Assembly: GCA_913059205.1 (NCBI GenBank)
Contig: CAJXRM010000011.1
Span: forward strand, 1 to 49,011
Length of the DNA stretch: 49,011 bases
Direction of reading: 5' to 3'
Origin: an uncultured Flavobacteriales bacterium
Lineage (GTDB): Bacteria; Bacteroidota; Bacteroidia; Flavobacteriales_D; Crocinitomicaceae
In this document: in pieces, positions 1 through 7,322 of the stretch
Layout: each line of letters begins with the position of its first letter
How positions within the stretch are numbered: the stretch's first letter is position 1
Notes under the pieces: generated by a model
Told to the model about the DNA's origin: nothing
The model's input: only the letters and a program-made list of their open reading frames with translations
Databases searched by the model: none
Made by a program: the position numbers and the translations under genes

Positions 1-48
1 CGAGATTTCTGCCTGTCTCGTGGGCTCGGAGATGTGTATAAGAGACAG
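1..48 (+). other. Nextera i7 adapter left in the assembly (not genomic)
   Basis: Bases 1-6 are the end of the P7 flow-cell sequence and 7-14 (TTCTGCCT) look like an i7 index. Bases 15-29 are the read-2 Nextera primer, and 30-48 are the 19-bp Tn5 mosaic end ending in AGAGACAG. Genomic sequence starts at 49. An inverted copy with the same index closes the window at 48966-49011. This is library adapter rather than a transposon of the organism. Confidence 0.97.
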
Positions 49-1386
49 ATTCGTTTCAGTTGTCTTTTTAATCTTTGGGACTAAAAATAAGAGAAATAAT
101 CCGACTATAAAAAATACGGCTATAGAAATTACCGAATAACGTATTGATCCTAAGGTCGCTTCGAGAAAGCCAAAAGAAAATGTTCCTACTACAATTCCTA
201 TTTTTTCAGTCACGTCATAAAACGAAAAGTAACTGGCATGATCTTGCGTTTCAGGTAACAATTTCGAATACGTTGAACGAGCTAGCGCTTGAACTCCCCC
301 CATTACCAATCCAACAAAACAAGCTAGAATATAGAACTCGGTTGGTGATTGAACGACATATGCCGCAACACAAACCAGAATCCAAATTGAAACCGAAATA
401 GCCAAGGTGTTGATATTTCCAATTTTATCTGAAACGCGTGACATTAAAAATGCACCTCCAGCACCTAAAATTTGAATTAATAATATTGCCACTATCAAAC
501 CAGTATCTCCTGCACCTTCGGGCCAAGAAATTTCCTTTTTTGCAAAAATGACAGCCATTAACATTACCGTTTGAACACCGGTATTGAAAAAGAAAAAGGC
601 ATACAAGTAGCGACGTAAAGCCTTAATTTCTCTAAATTCTTTAAACACTTTTCTCAGTTCTTTAAACCCTTTCCAGATAACGCCGGACTCCTTCTTTCGT
701 TTATAAACATTGTTAGGAAGCACTCGATATGTAATTTGGCTGAAACCAATCCACCAAACTCCAACAAAGATAAAACTCAAAGAAGTATATGATTTATCAA
801 CAAACATTATCATTGAAAGACAAATTACCAGCAAAATCATACTTCCGAAATATCCCATTGAAAATCCTCTTGCTGAAATACGATCGTGGTCTTTTGGTTC
901 TGCGATTTCTGGTAAATAGGCATTATAAAAAACCAAACTGTTCCAAAATCCGATACTTGCAAGAAAAACTGAAAGCATTCCAAGTTCCAGATGAGCTGGG
1001 TTAAACCAATAAAGTGAAATACATGAAAATGCTCCTAGGTAACAGAAAAACTGCATAAATCGCTTTTTGTTACCTGAAAAATCTGCAACCCCTGAAAGCA
1101 TTGGGGACAAAATAGAAACCATTAAAAAAGAAGCCGATAAAATATACGAAATAAGAACCGAAGAAGACATTTGAGCGCCAAAGAAGTCAACTGTCACAGC
1201 CACTCCTTCTGGAACAGAGGTGAAATCTGTACCATTTACTTGATTGTAGTTTTCTAAAAAATATCGCGTTGTTACATTATCATAAAAAATAGGGAAAATG
1301 GCAGAAGAAATAACCAAATTATAAACGGAGTTTGCCCAATCGTAAAAGACCCAGCCTCTAATTATTTTTTTATTTCCCTTTTCCAT
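49..1386 (-). CDS. MFS transporter, UMF1/Atg22-like, 3' end cut by adapter
   Basis: About 446 residues read open from the ATG at 1386-1384 to base 49, where adapter begins, so the stop codon is missing. The protein begins MEKGNKKIIRGWVFYDWANS; the YDWANSVYN signature is typical of UMF1/Atg22-like major facilitator transporters (known family feature). Roughly a dozen hydrophobic helices follow, with the loop GVADFSGNKKRF after helix 2 and a second-half segment MSRVSDKIGN. Members are usually about 420-450 residues, so little is lost. The gene starts three bases after the stop of the lysine-ketoglutarate reductase homologue and is the last visible gene of a six-gene operon, so it could export that operon's product (inference). 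The substrate cannot be read from sequence. Overlapping plus-strand frames here are shadows. Confidence 0.85.
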
Positions 1387-1389
1387 AGG

Positions 1390-2607
1390 CTATTTTCCTG
1401 TTACATATTCCTCCAAATAGGCGTAATTAGGCATTAAATTTCCATTTAAATCTGTTTCACTTCCTCTTTCAATCATACCGGTTGAATCTTCCAGAAACAA
1501 CGAATCAAATACTTCTTTAATCAATTCATTTCCAAAATCCTCCGATGCATCTAGAGGTAGCTCACACGGTAAATTGTCCACTGCCATAACGGCAATTGCC
1601 TTTTCGTTCATGAAGTCCACTTCTGATTCAGTTATTGGATCGTAACCGTAAACCGGTGAAGCAATTGTACTAGATCGAATAGTGCTTGCAATTGGTCCTG
1701 CAATATCACACGAAATGTCTGCTATAACACTCAATCGACGATTTTCTTTTTTAAGATCTGCTTTGGTAATAATTACATCTGCTTTGTTACTCCAATAGTG
1801 GCAAGGAATATACATATCAGCTTCTGAAACATATTTACCAAAACTTGATTTGTAATTTTCAGGGGTGGAATAAAATTCTTTTTTATCAAAATCACCTCCG
1901 TTTTTGGCATCGTAATAATCCTCTAATTCCAGCTGAGTGTATACGGGAAAATCGAATTTTTTCTTTAAAAACTCTTCCGGGGAGACTTCTGTAATTGGCA
2001 ATAGATCAAGAATTTCTCTTGCTCCGTGACCAACTCTACCAAAGCCAGTTAAAACAATTTTAGTTGTTGTTGGTAACTCAACTTTTTTCAATTCTTCTTC
2101 TACTTCTACCCTATTCGCGCATTGATTTGCCGGTTTTAGGTTATAGTATCCGTGCTTCTTTCCTAGCGTCAGAAATCCATTGTAAGTTCCAACAATTCCT
2201 GCATATCTACCGAACCCAATTACTCGTTTATTTGAAGTGTTTTTTAGAATTTCATAATCAATTAATTGAATTTTCTTTTCTAAAATTGCTTTCAACAAAT
2301 TTCTATTGTATGGCTGTTTTTTAAATGTATGAGAGAAAAACATGAACTTTTTATTCGGTACCAAGTCTTCAATATTCACCTCTTTCACTCCTATAATAAT
2401 GTCGCACATAGAAAGATCTTCACTCATGCTAATACCAGCGTCAAGAAACTCTTGATCTTTATAAGAACGCACTGGACTTGGCTGGACAATCACTTTTACA
2501 TGAGGATAAATTGCTTCAACCTTCTTGCACTGCATGGGAGTTAATGGAACACGCTTATCTGGTGGTACTTTACCCTCTCTTAATATTCCAAGTTTAATGT
2601 CTTTCAT
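1390..2607 (-). CDS. Saccharopine dehydrogenase / lysine-ketoglutarate reductase-like oxidoreductase
   Basis: This 405-residue protein resembles the N-terminal (LKR) half of eukaryotic alpha-aminoadipic semialdehyde synthase and LYS1-type saccharopine dehydrogenases, which reductively join lysine and 2-oxoglutarate using NAD(P)H. Family features visible are KLGILREGKVPPDKRVPLTP at the start, FFSHTFKKQ and LIDYEILKN near residues 90-120, VIGFGRYAGIVGTYNG just after, the dinucleotide-binding GFGRVGHGA, and late motifs IADISCDIAGPI and AVDNLPCELP. The alanine dehydrogenase/PNT N-terminal fold is thus followed by the Rossmann domain. Only the LKR half is present; no saccharopine dehydrogenase half lies next to it. 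Seven bases separate it from the KdsC-like gene upstream and three from the transporter downstream. The 2-oxo-acid substrate is not certain: it may be 2-oxoglutarate or another keto acid made by the operon. Confidence 0.8.
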   Translation of the reverse strand: MKDIKLGILREGKVPPDKRVPLTPMQCKKVEAIYPHVKVIVQPSPVRSYKDQEFLDAGISMSEDLSMCDIIIGVKEVNIEDLVPNKKFMFFSHTFKKQPYNRNLLKAILEKKIQLIDYEILKNTSNKRVIGFGRYAGIVGTYNGFLTLGKKHGYYNLKPANQCANRVEVEEELKKVELPTTTKIVLTGFGRVGHGAREILDLLPITEVSPEEFLKKKFDFPVYTQLELEDYYDAKNGGDFDKKEFYSTPENYKSSFGKYVSEADMYIPCHYWSNKADVIITKADLKKENRRLSVIADISCDIAGPIASTIRSSTIASPVYGYDPITESEVDFMNEKAIAVMAVDNLPCELPLDASEDFGNELIKEVFDSLFLEDSTGMIERGSETDLNGNLMPNYAYLEEYVTGK

Positions 2608-2614
2608 TCAATTC

Positions 2615-3292
2615 TTAATTCAACGGTGAAGTTAATATATAAAAGTCAATTAATTCTCTTACACATCCTTCTCCACCTTTTTTGTTTAGTATAACATCAA
2701 CGTTCGATTTAACGATAGTCACGGCGTCTGAAGGACAAGCAGAAAAACCAACGGCTTTAATTACTTCAAGATCATTTATATCATCACCAATTATCGCGAC
2801 ATTGGAAAATTCAATTTTTAATTCATTGCAAATAGACTTCAATGTTTCCATTTTTGGAATACGACTAACAGAACAATGTTGTATACCTAATCGTTCAGCC
2901 CTTTGCTGAACTGCTTCACCTTTAAATCCGGAAGAAATTATTGCAACTTGAAAATCATTTTTTGTCAAATGGATAATTCCCATTCCATCTTTGGTGTTGA
3001 ATTTTTTAAATTCATCTCCCGATTCAGAAACATACATTCCACCATCCGTCATCACTCCATCCACGTCGATAACTAACAGTTTAATCTTTTCTAATTTTGA
3101 TTTAAAATGATTCGATTTAAACGGGTAATTGAAGATTAGCGCATTCAAATCCGTATCGTATTCTTCGCAAATCACCTCTAAATCAGAGATTGCCAAATCC
3201 TCTACAGATTCTACATCCAAATCTGCCAAGAAATCTTCAAAGTCCAATCCGAACTTATCACACAATCCTTTTATATTTTTCTCTAAAAACAT
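2615..3292 (-). CDS. KdsC-type HAD phosphatase with an N-terminal extension
   Basis: Residues 70-225 form a C0-type HAD phosphatase like KdsC (KDO-8-phosphate phosphatase). The nucleophile motif is VIDVDGVMTD (D76, D78), motif II is IISSG (119-122), motif IV is GDDINDLEV (169-177), and the C-terminal tail KKGGEGCVREL is characteristic of KdsC-like enzymes. KdsC hydrolyses 3-deoxy-octulosonate 8-phosphate; related enzymes act on other 3-deoxy ulosonic acid phosphates. The first 65 or so residues are not part of a normal KdsC (about 170-190 residues). They are acidic and helical (CDKFGLDFEDFLADLDVESV) and resemble a small helix-turn-helix-like fold, function unknown. It is two bases downstream of the DAHP synthase-like gene, so the substrate could be DAHP or a relative rather than KDO8P (inference). 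Confidence 0.82.
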   Translation of the reverse strand: MFLEKNIKGLCDKFGLDFEDFLADLDVESVEDLAISDLEVICEEYDTDLNALIFNYPFKSNHFKSKLEKIKLLVIDVDGVMTDGGMYVSESGDEFKKFNTKDGMGIIHLTKNDFQVAIISSGFKGEAVQQRAERLGIQHCSVSRIPKMETLKSICNELKIEFSNVAIIGDDINDLEVIKAVGFSACPSDAVTIVKSNVDVILNKKGGEGCVRELIDFYILTSPLN

Positions 3293-3294
3293 TT

Positions 3295-4293
3295 TTACAC
3301 CATTTTATAACCTACGCTTTTTGCGACTGGTTTTAAACTCTCAAAAAGTGCTTTGAATTCATCGTAATTCAATTGTTGAGCTGCGTCAGATTTCGCCACT
3401 TTCGGATTTGGATGAGTTTCAATTAATAACCCGTCAATTCCCATTGCAACACAAGCTCTTGACAATACTGGCACGCCGTACGCGTATCCCATAGCGTGAC
3501 TTGGATCCAAAACAATTGGTAAATTCACATGCTCCTGCAACCAAGCAACACCGCACAAGTCTAAAGTAAACCTTGTGCCAGTTTCAAAAGTTCTTAAACC
3601 TCTTTCGCAAAGAATAACGTTTTCGTTACCACCTGACAATACAAATTCCGCTGCTTGAACAAACTCTTTTAGTGTTGTTCCAAATCCACGTTTGATCAAT
3701 ACAGGCTTTTGAGTTTTTGCGCAAGCACGTAATATTCCTTGATCGTACATTGCTTTGGCTCCAACTTGAATAACGTCTGAGTAGTGAATAATTTCATCTA
3801 TGTGCGTGGCATCGCGCGCTTCTGTAATTACATTTAACCCATATTCTTCGCGCATTTTAGCTAACAATTTCAATCCTTCCAGACCCATTCCTTGAAATGA
3901 ATATGGACTAGTTCTTGGCTTGTAACAACCACCTCTAAGCGTTGATAAACCCATTCCAACCAATAATTCAGCTGAAGAACGAATTTGTTCCTCGGATTCC
4001 ACCGAACAAGGACCACCAATCAGTAACGTAGAATTATTATTACCACCAATCGATACATTTCCGATTTTCACTTCTCGTTTATCAGAACAGTATTTTTTCG
4101 ATGCCAATTGAATATCGTTATCAAATACCCAAAACTTATCAACATCATTCTCAATCTCACCTGGAATCTCCTTAGTCGAAGCTTCAGTAATTAACACATG
4201 AATCCCACTAGATTTGATGTGAAATGCATTTAATTTTTCAGCGATTTGACCCGCTTTTTCTTGTGAAGTATTGGCTTTCAGGTGTACTATCAT
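3295..4293 (-). CDS. 3-deoxy-7-phosphoheptulonate (DAHP) synthase, type I beta-like
   Basis: The enzyme condenses phosphoenolpyruvate with erythrose 4-phosphate to DAHP, the entry to the shikimate pathway. The 332 residues comprise an N-terminal ferredoxin-like regulatory domain (about 1-70, as in Thermotoga-type enzymes) and a TIM barrel. Visible motifs are GGPCSVESEEQ (metal Cys), RGGCYKPRTSPYSFQG, ILCERGLRTFE, VLDPSHAMG (metal His), LLIETHP (metal Glu) and KSDAAQQL (metal Asp). KPRTS marks DAHP synthases; KDO8P synthases have KANRS. One usually conserved segment is altered: VGAKAMYDQ replaces the common IGARNMQN, so an altered sugar acceptor cannot be excluded. Its start overlaps the stop of the epimerase-CBS gene by four bases, pointing to translational coupling. 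Confidence 0.85.
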   Translation of the reverse strand: MIVHLKANTSQEKAGQIAEKLNAFHIKSSGIHVLITEASTKEIPGEIENDVDKFWVFDNDIQLASKKYCSDKREVKIGNVSIGGNNNSTLLIGGPCSVESEEQIRSSAELLVGMGLSTLRGGCYKPRTSPYSFQGMGLEGLKLLAKMREEYGLNVITEARDATHIDEIIHYSDVIQVGAKAMYDQGILRACAKTQKPVLIKRGFGTTLKEFVQAAEFVLSGGNENVILCERGLRTFETGTRFTLDLCGVAWLQEHVNLPIVLDPSHAMGYAYGVPVLSRACVAMGIDGLLIETHPNPKVAKSDAAQQLNYDEFKALFESLKPVAKSVGYKMV

Positions 4294-5294
4294 AATTCTC
4301 CTTTTATAAGGTTCACAAATGTAACAATTCCTTTGGCAAAACCATCTTCGCTCACTACCGGAAGGTAAGTTATTGGAAAGTTACTGTGTTTAATCAATTG
4401 AAGCATTTCGATAACCGTTGAACTATCCGAAATTGCCGTTGGATTTGAATTAACCAACTGAACGGCATCAAGCTTATTTATATCGTTTAAATTGTTTAAC
4501 AATCCTTTTCTGACATCAGCATTTGAAATCAACCCTTTTGACTTACCTTGATCATCAACAACTAAAGTAAATCCAAGCTTGCCTTTTTCAATTGATTTTA
4601 AAACAGATTCAAGTGTCAACTCATTCATTTTTACTACCGGCGATTCGTTTAAAGGAATCATAAAATCTGAAACAGTATAAGTTGATTCGATTGAGCGTTT
4701 TGTCAAGTTCATTAAGGCATTTCCAACACTAGCAGCATTGAATAAATACGACCCAGACACCGCAGAAGTAACCCCCATGTTTCGAATGATAAAAGAAACT
4801 TCCGGATTCACTCCACCATCCACGTGAATGGATTTATCTGGGTAAGCATTTCTAAACTCTCTAATTTTAGAAAAATTGATTGTATCAAATTTTCCACCAC
4901 TCTGCCCCGGAATGGTCGCCATAATTAGAATGAAATCAAAATTTCTGTACTCCTCAAAAATAGAAACTGGCGTTGGAGTAATTACCGCAATTCCTTTTCG
5001 CCCTTTAACTGAAGAAGGAATGTTCAATGTTTCCTGTAAGTCTTCATATTGAAACGTTACATATTCCACTGGATTTTCTTCCAATAATTGATAGTACTTA
5101 CTAGGTGTTGGTGTAATTATATGCAAATCAATCGGCAAATCGCACATTGAACGTATAGCTTTGATATCATCAAAAACAGATAAATCATCGTTACAATCAA
5201 CATGTAAAAGATCAACTTGGTGTTCTTTTAGATCATCAATAACTTCTGCCAGAGGGCGAATTTTGTCACTATAAATGGATGCTGAAATTTTCAT
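4290..5294 (-). CDS. Ribulose-phosphate 3-epimerase-like domain fused to a CBS pair
   Basis: Residues 1-200 form a ribulose-phosphate 3-epimerase (RPE) barrel with the metal and catalytic positions kept: LHVDCND (H31, D33), DLHIIT (H58), MATIPGQSGGKF (125-136) and HVDGGVNPE (D159). Residues 208-334 form two CBS domains very similar in pattern to those ending KdsD arabinose-5-phosphate isomerase: KGKLGFTLVVDDQG with NADVRKGLL, then SNPTAISD with LPVVSEDGF. In KdsD the CBS pair follows a SIS isomerase domain; here it follows an RPE barrel. The family function is D-ribulose 5-phosphate to D-xylulose 5-phosphate interconversion; whether this protein does that or another pentose-phosphate epimerisation is inference. 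The CBS pair could bind a nucleotide or sugar nucleotide for feedback control. Four-base overlaps on both sides show tight coupling. Confidence 0.8.
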   Translation of the reverse strand: MKISASIYSDKIRPLAEVIDDLKEHQVDLLHVDCNDDLSVFDDIKAIRSMCDLPIDLHIITPTPSKYYQLLEENPVEYVTFQYEDLQETLNIPSSVKGRKGIAVITPTPVSIFEEYRNFDFILIMATIPGQSGGKFDTINFSKIREFRNAYPDKSIHVDGGVNPEVSFIIRNMGVTSAVSGSYLFNAASVGNALMNLTKRSIESTYTVSDFMIPLNESPVVKMNELTLESVLKSIEKGKLGFTLVVDDQGKSKGLISNADVRKGLLNNLNDINKLDAVQLVNSNPTAISDSSTVIEMLQLIKHSNFPITYLPVVSEDGFAKGIVTFVNLIKGEL

Positions 5295-5674
5295 TCGTTT
5301 AAATTAAATATTGGTTCAAACTCGTTGTTACATATAACCAATTCAAATGGTGCTTTAACAACATCTTCATATAATGATGTTTGTAAATCTGTTAAAAGTT
5401 TTTGCTCCTCAAAAGACATTTTAGCAACATCTTTAGTTTCGTTAGCAATGATTCTCAATTGCAGTTTCTTTTTAACTCTCACTATCTTAACATCTTGTTT
5501 TTGCGAAGATAAGAGTTCATTCTCTTTAAAGTAAATTGCTATTTCCTCAGCCAATTTTTGATCTTTTACATCTGTAAAATAAACGGTGAACTTATCACCT
5601 ACAATCTTGTTCCCATTATCAGCTTCGCAGGCTAAAACAACTAGAAAAAGTACGGCAAAACAAATGATTTTCAC
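5291..5674 (-). CDS. Small putative lipoprotein, first gene of the left operon
   Basis: This 127-residue protein of unknown function starts with a short hydrophobic signal and a lipobox-like VVLAC (Cys about 16), so it is probably exported and lipidated. The mature part is hydrophilic and alternates strand and helix (FTVYFTDVKD, EEIAIYFKEN, LQLRIIANE). No recognised domain is seen. Its stop overlaps the epimerase-CBS start by four bases, so it belongs to the same transcript, an odd partner for cytoplasmic sugar-phosphate enzymes. The promoter must lie in 5675-5787, shared with the divergent gene, but I see no clean TAnnTTTG box there. Confidence 0.7.
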   Translation of the reverse strand: MKIICFAVLFLVVLACEADNGNKIVGDKFTVYFTDVKDQKLAEEIAIYFKENELLSSQKQDVKIVRVKKKLQLRIIANETKDVAKMSFEEQKLLTDLQTSLYEDVVKAPFELVICNNEFEPIFNLNE

Positions 5675-5787
5675 TTTAATTTATTTAGGAATGCTAAGAT
5701 AATGAAACAAGCGAGATTTAGCTTACTTTTAAAGGTTGTTTCAAACATTTTTTATTAACTTCACATTTATAAATCAATCATAAAACT

Positions 5788-6081
5788 ATGTTTAAAACGC
5801 TCACTTTAACTTTAGGACTAATAATTACCAGTGCTCTTGCTTTTTCACAAGACGCTTCTGCTTCATCTATTGTAACTGAACTTCAAGAATGTAAGTGTTC
5901 TGAAATCATAATGATAAGTAACAAAGTGGAAAAAACGTATACTCGTGAATGGCTGACAGGTATTGAATTAAAAGATGGAATGATCTCATTTTCAAAAGGT
6001 CACATTGTACACAAATGGAATCCTGAACAAATTGTTTTCATTGAGAACGGAGGACATTTTATTCGTGTGTATTTTAATTAA
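5788..6081 (+). CDS. Small secreted protein of unknown function
   Basis: The protein has 97 residues. The first 20 or so (MFKTLTLTLGLIITSALAFS) are a typical Sec signal peptide with cleavage after AFS or FSQ, giving a periplasmic or surface protein of about 75 residues. The mature part has two cysteines (ECKCSE) and a compact beta-like tail (GHIVHKWNPEQIVFIENGG). It is not a recognised family. It is divergent from the left operon, and its stop codon touches the reading frame of the following hydrolase. Confidence 0.65.
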   Translation: MFKTLTLTLGLIITSALAFSQDASASSIVTELQECKCSEIIMISNKVEKTYTREWLTGIELKDGMISFSKGHIVHKWNPEQIVFIENGGHFIRVYFN

Positions 6082-6908
6082 TTGTAGTACCCATCCGACT
6101 TTCCAATCAAATTTACCTTGGAGCAAATGGACGTGAAAGCGTTTATGATATTGTTGTACCAGAAAACTGGAACAATAAACTTATCATTTTCATTCATGGC
6201 TACATGGGTTACAAAGATTGGGGTTGTTGGGGTTTAGTCCAAAACTATTTTACGGAACAAAACTTTGGTTTTCTAAAATACAACGTTAGTCACAATGGCG
6301 GAACCGTTCAAAATCCAATTGACTTTCCGGATTTGGACGCATTTCGAAAAAACAGCTACCCCAAAGAGTTAGCCGATTTGAATTCAATACTTGAACTTAT
6401 CCGTCATGAATTTAGTGAACTGCCGCAATTATTTTTGATTGGGCATTCTCGCGGTGGCGGAATAGCATTGTTGCAATCTACAAATCCTATTATTTCTAAA
6501 ATTGCATCTTGGGCGGGCATTTCATATATAAAAGAACGTTCTCCAATTGGCGAAGAACGCGAAGAATGGAAAAGAACAGGTGTTTACTACCGTGAAAACG
6601 GAAGAACAAAGCAAAAAATGCCTCATGATTATTCTCAATTTGAAGAACTACTTGCCAATGAAGAAGGTATGGACATTGAGTCTTTTTGCCGACAATCTAT
6701 CGTTCCAACTCTCGTGATTCACGGTAGCGACGACACATCAGTACATTTTAATGAGGGAGAATCAATCGCTTCCTGGTTAAAGACCGAAATAACAATTATC
6801 GAAGGTGCTAATCACACCTTTGGTTCTTCACAACCTTGGCTCGAAAAAAGTTTACCTACACATTTACAAATGGTCTGCGAAAAGACTATACACTTTTTTA
6901 ATCAATAA
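6081..6908 (+). CDS. Alpha/beta hydrolase with a probable non-ATG (ATT) start
   Basis: This is an alpha/beta-hydrolase-fold enzyme of the serine hydrolase/dienelactone hydrolase type; its substrate is unknown. The nucleophile elbow is GHSRGGG, the acid lies in HGSDDTSVHF, and the catalytic His is in EGANHTFG. The first in-frame ATG is at 6204, but the oxyanion-hole motif IIFIHG and strands before it (GANGRESVYDIVVPENWNNK) lie upstream in the same frame. That frame is open from just after a TAA at 6075-6077. No ATG, GTG or TTG is available between 6078 and 6204, so I place the start at the ATT at 6081, overlapping the upstream stop by one base. Translational coupling or a base error are alternatives. 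The hydrolase identity is firm; the exact start is not. Confidence 0.75.
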   Translation: MVVPIRLSNQIYLGANGRESVYDIVVPENWNNKLIIFIHGYMGYKDWGCWGLVQNYFTEQNFGFLKYNVSHNGGTVQNPIDFPDLDAFRKNSYPKELADLNSILELIRHEFSELPQLFLIGHSRGGGIALLQSTNPIISKIASWAGISYIKERSPIGEEREEWKRTGVYYRENGRTKQKMPHDYSQFEELLANEEGMDIESFCRQSIVPTLVIHGSDDTSVHFNEGESIASWLKTEITIIEGANHTFGSSQPWLEKSLPTHLQMVCEKTIHFFNQ

Positions 6909-6920
6909 CTACAAATTTGT

Positions 6921-7322
6921 ATGGATGAGAAAAACGAAAAGTTGAGTCTTTTGAAAGAACTGGTGAAACTGGCAAATTCTGATAAAAACTTGAAACAAGC
7001 TGAATATGACTTTCTTTCAGCTATCGCGATTCAATTGGAAATAACGCCTGAGGATTTTATAAAAGTATTTGAAGAAAACATTTCTTTTCAACCTCCAAAA
7101 TTAGAAGGTGAACGCATTTTACAATTTCAACGTCTAATTTTATTAATGCATATCGATCAATCTGTTGATGGTGAACAATTGCGAATTGTTCGTGAATTGG
7201 GAATACGCATGGGATTAAATCCTTCCGCAACAAACAAAGTACTAGAACGAATGAACGATTTTGATGGAGGAATTATCCCACCACATGAACTAATAGCCAT
7301 TTTTCAAGCGTATCACAATTAA
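6921..7322 (+). CDS. TerB-like (tellurite resistance B fold) protein
   Basis: The protein has 133 residues and is all-helical. It matches the TerB-like pattern: an opening LLKELVKLANSDKNLKQAEYDF, where the acidic loop SDKNLKQAE is typical, and a second repeat half at LLMHIDQSVDGEQLRIV followed by LGIRMGLNP. Bacteroidota members are often annotated as TerB family or, wrongly, as excinuclease. The role is unknown; the TerB fold may bind metal. It follows the hydrolase by 12 bases and converges on the DCC1-like gene, with a four-base overlap of the two stop codons. Confidence 0.65.
   Translation: MDEKNEKLSLLKELVKLANSDKNLKQAEYDFLSAIAIQLEITPEDFIKVFEENISFQPPKLEGERILQFQRLILLMHIDQSVDGEQLRIVRELGIRMGLNPSATNKVLERMNDFDGGIIPPHELIAIFQAYHN

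Noticed and set aside
30..48. Tn5 mosaic end as sign of a native transposon
   Set aside because: It sits in the full Nextera adapter with index and P7 end, at the very contig end, with an inverted copy at the other end.
2615..5294. Standard KDO operon (kdsD-kdsA-kdsC)
   Set aside because: The isomerase domain is RPE-like, not SIS, and the synthase has the DAHP synthase motif KPRTS instead of KANRS; only the phosphatase and the CBS pair are KDO-like.
6921..7322. Tellurite resistance locus from the TerB-like and TerC genes
   Set aside because: They lie 15 kb apart in unrelated contexts, and both families are widespread without tellurite function; no terZ/D/E homologue is present.
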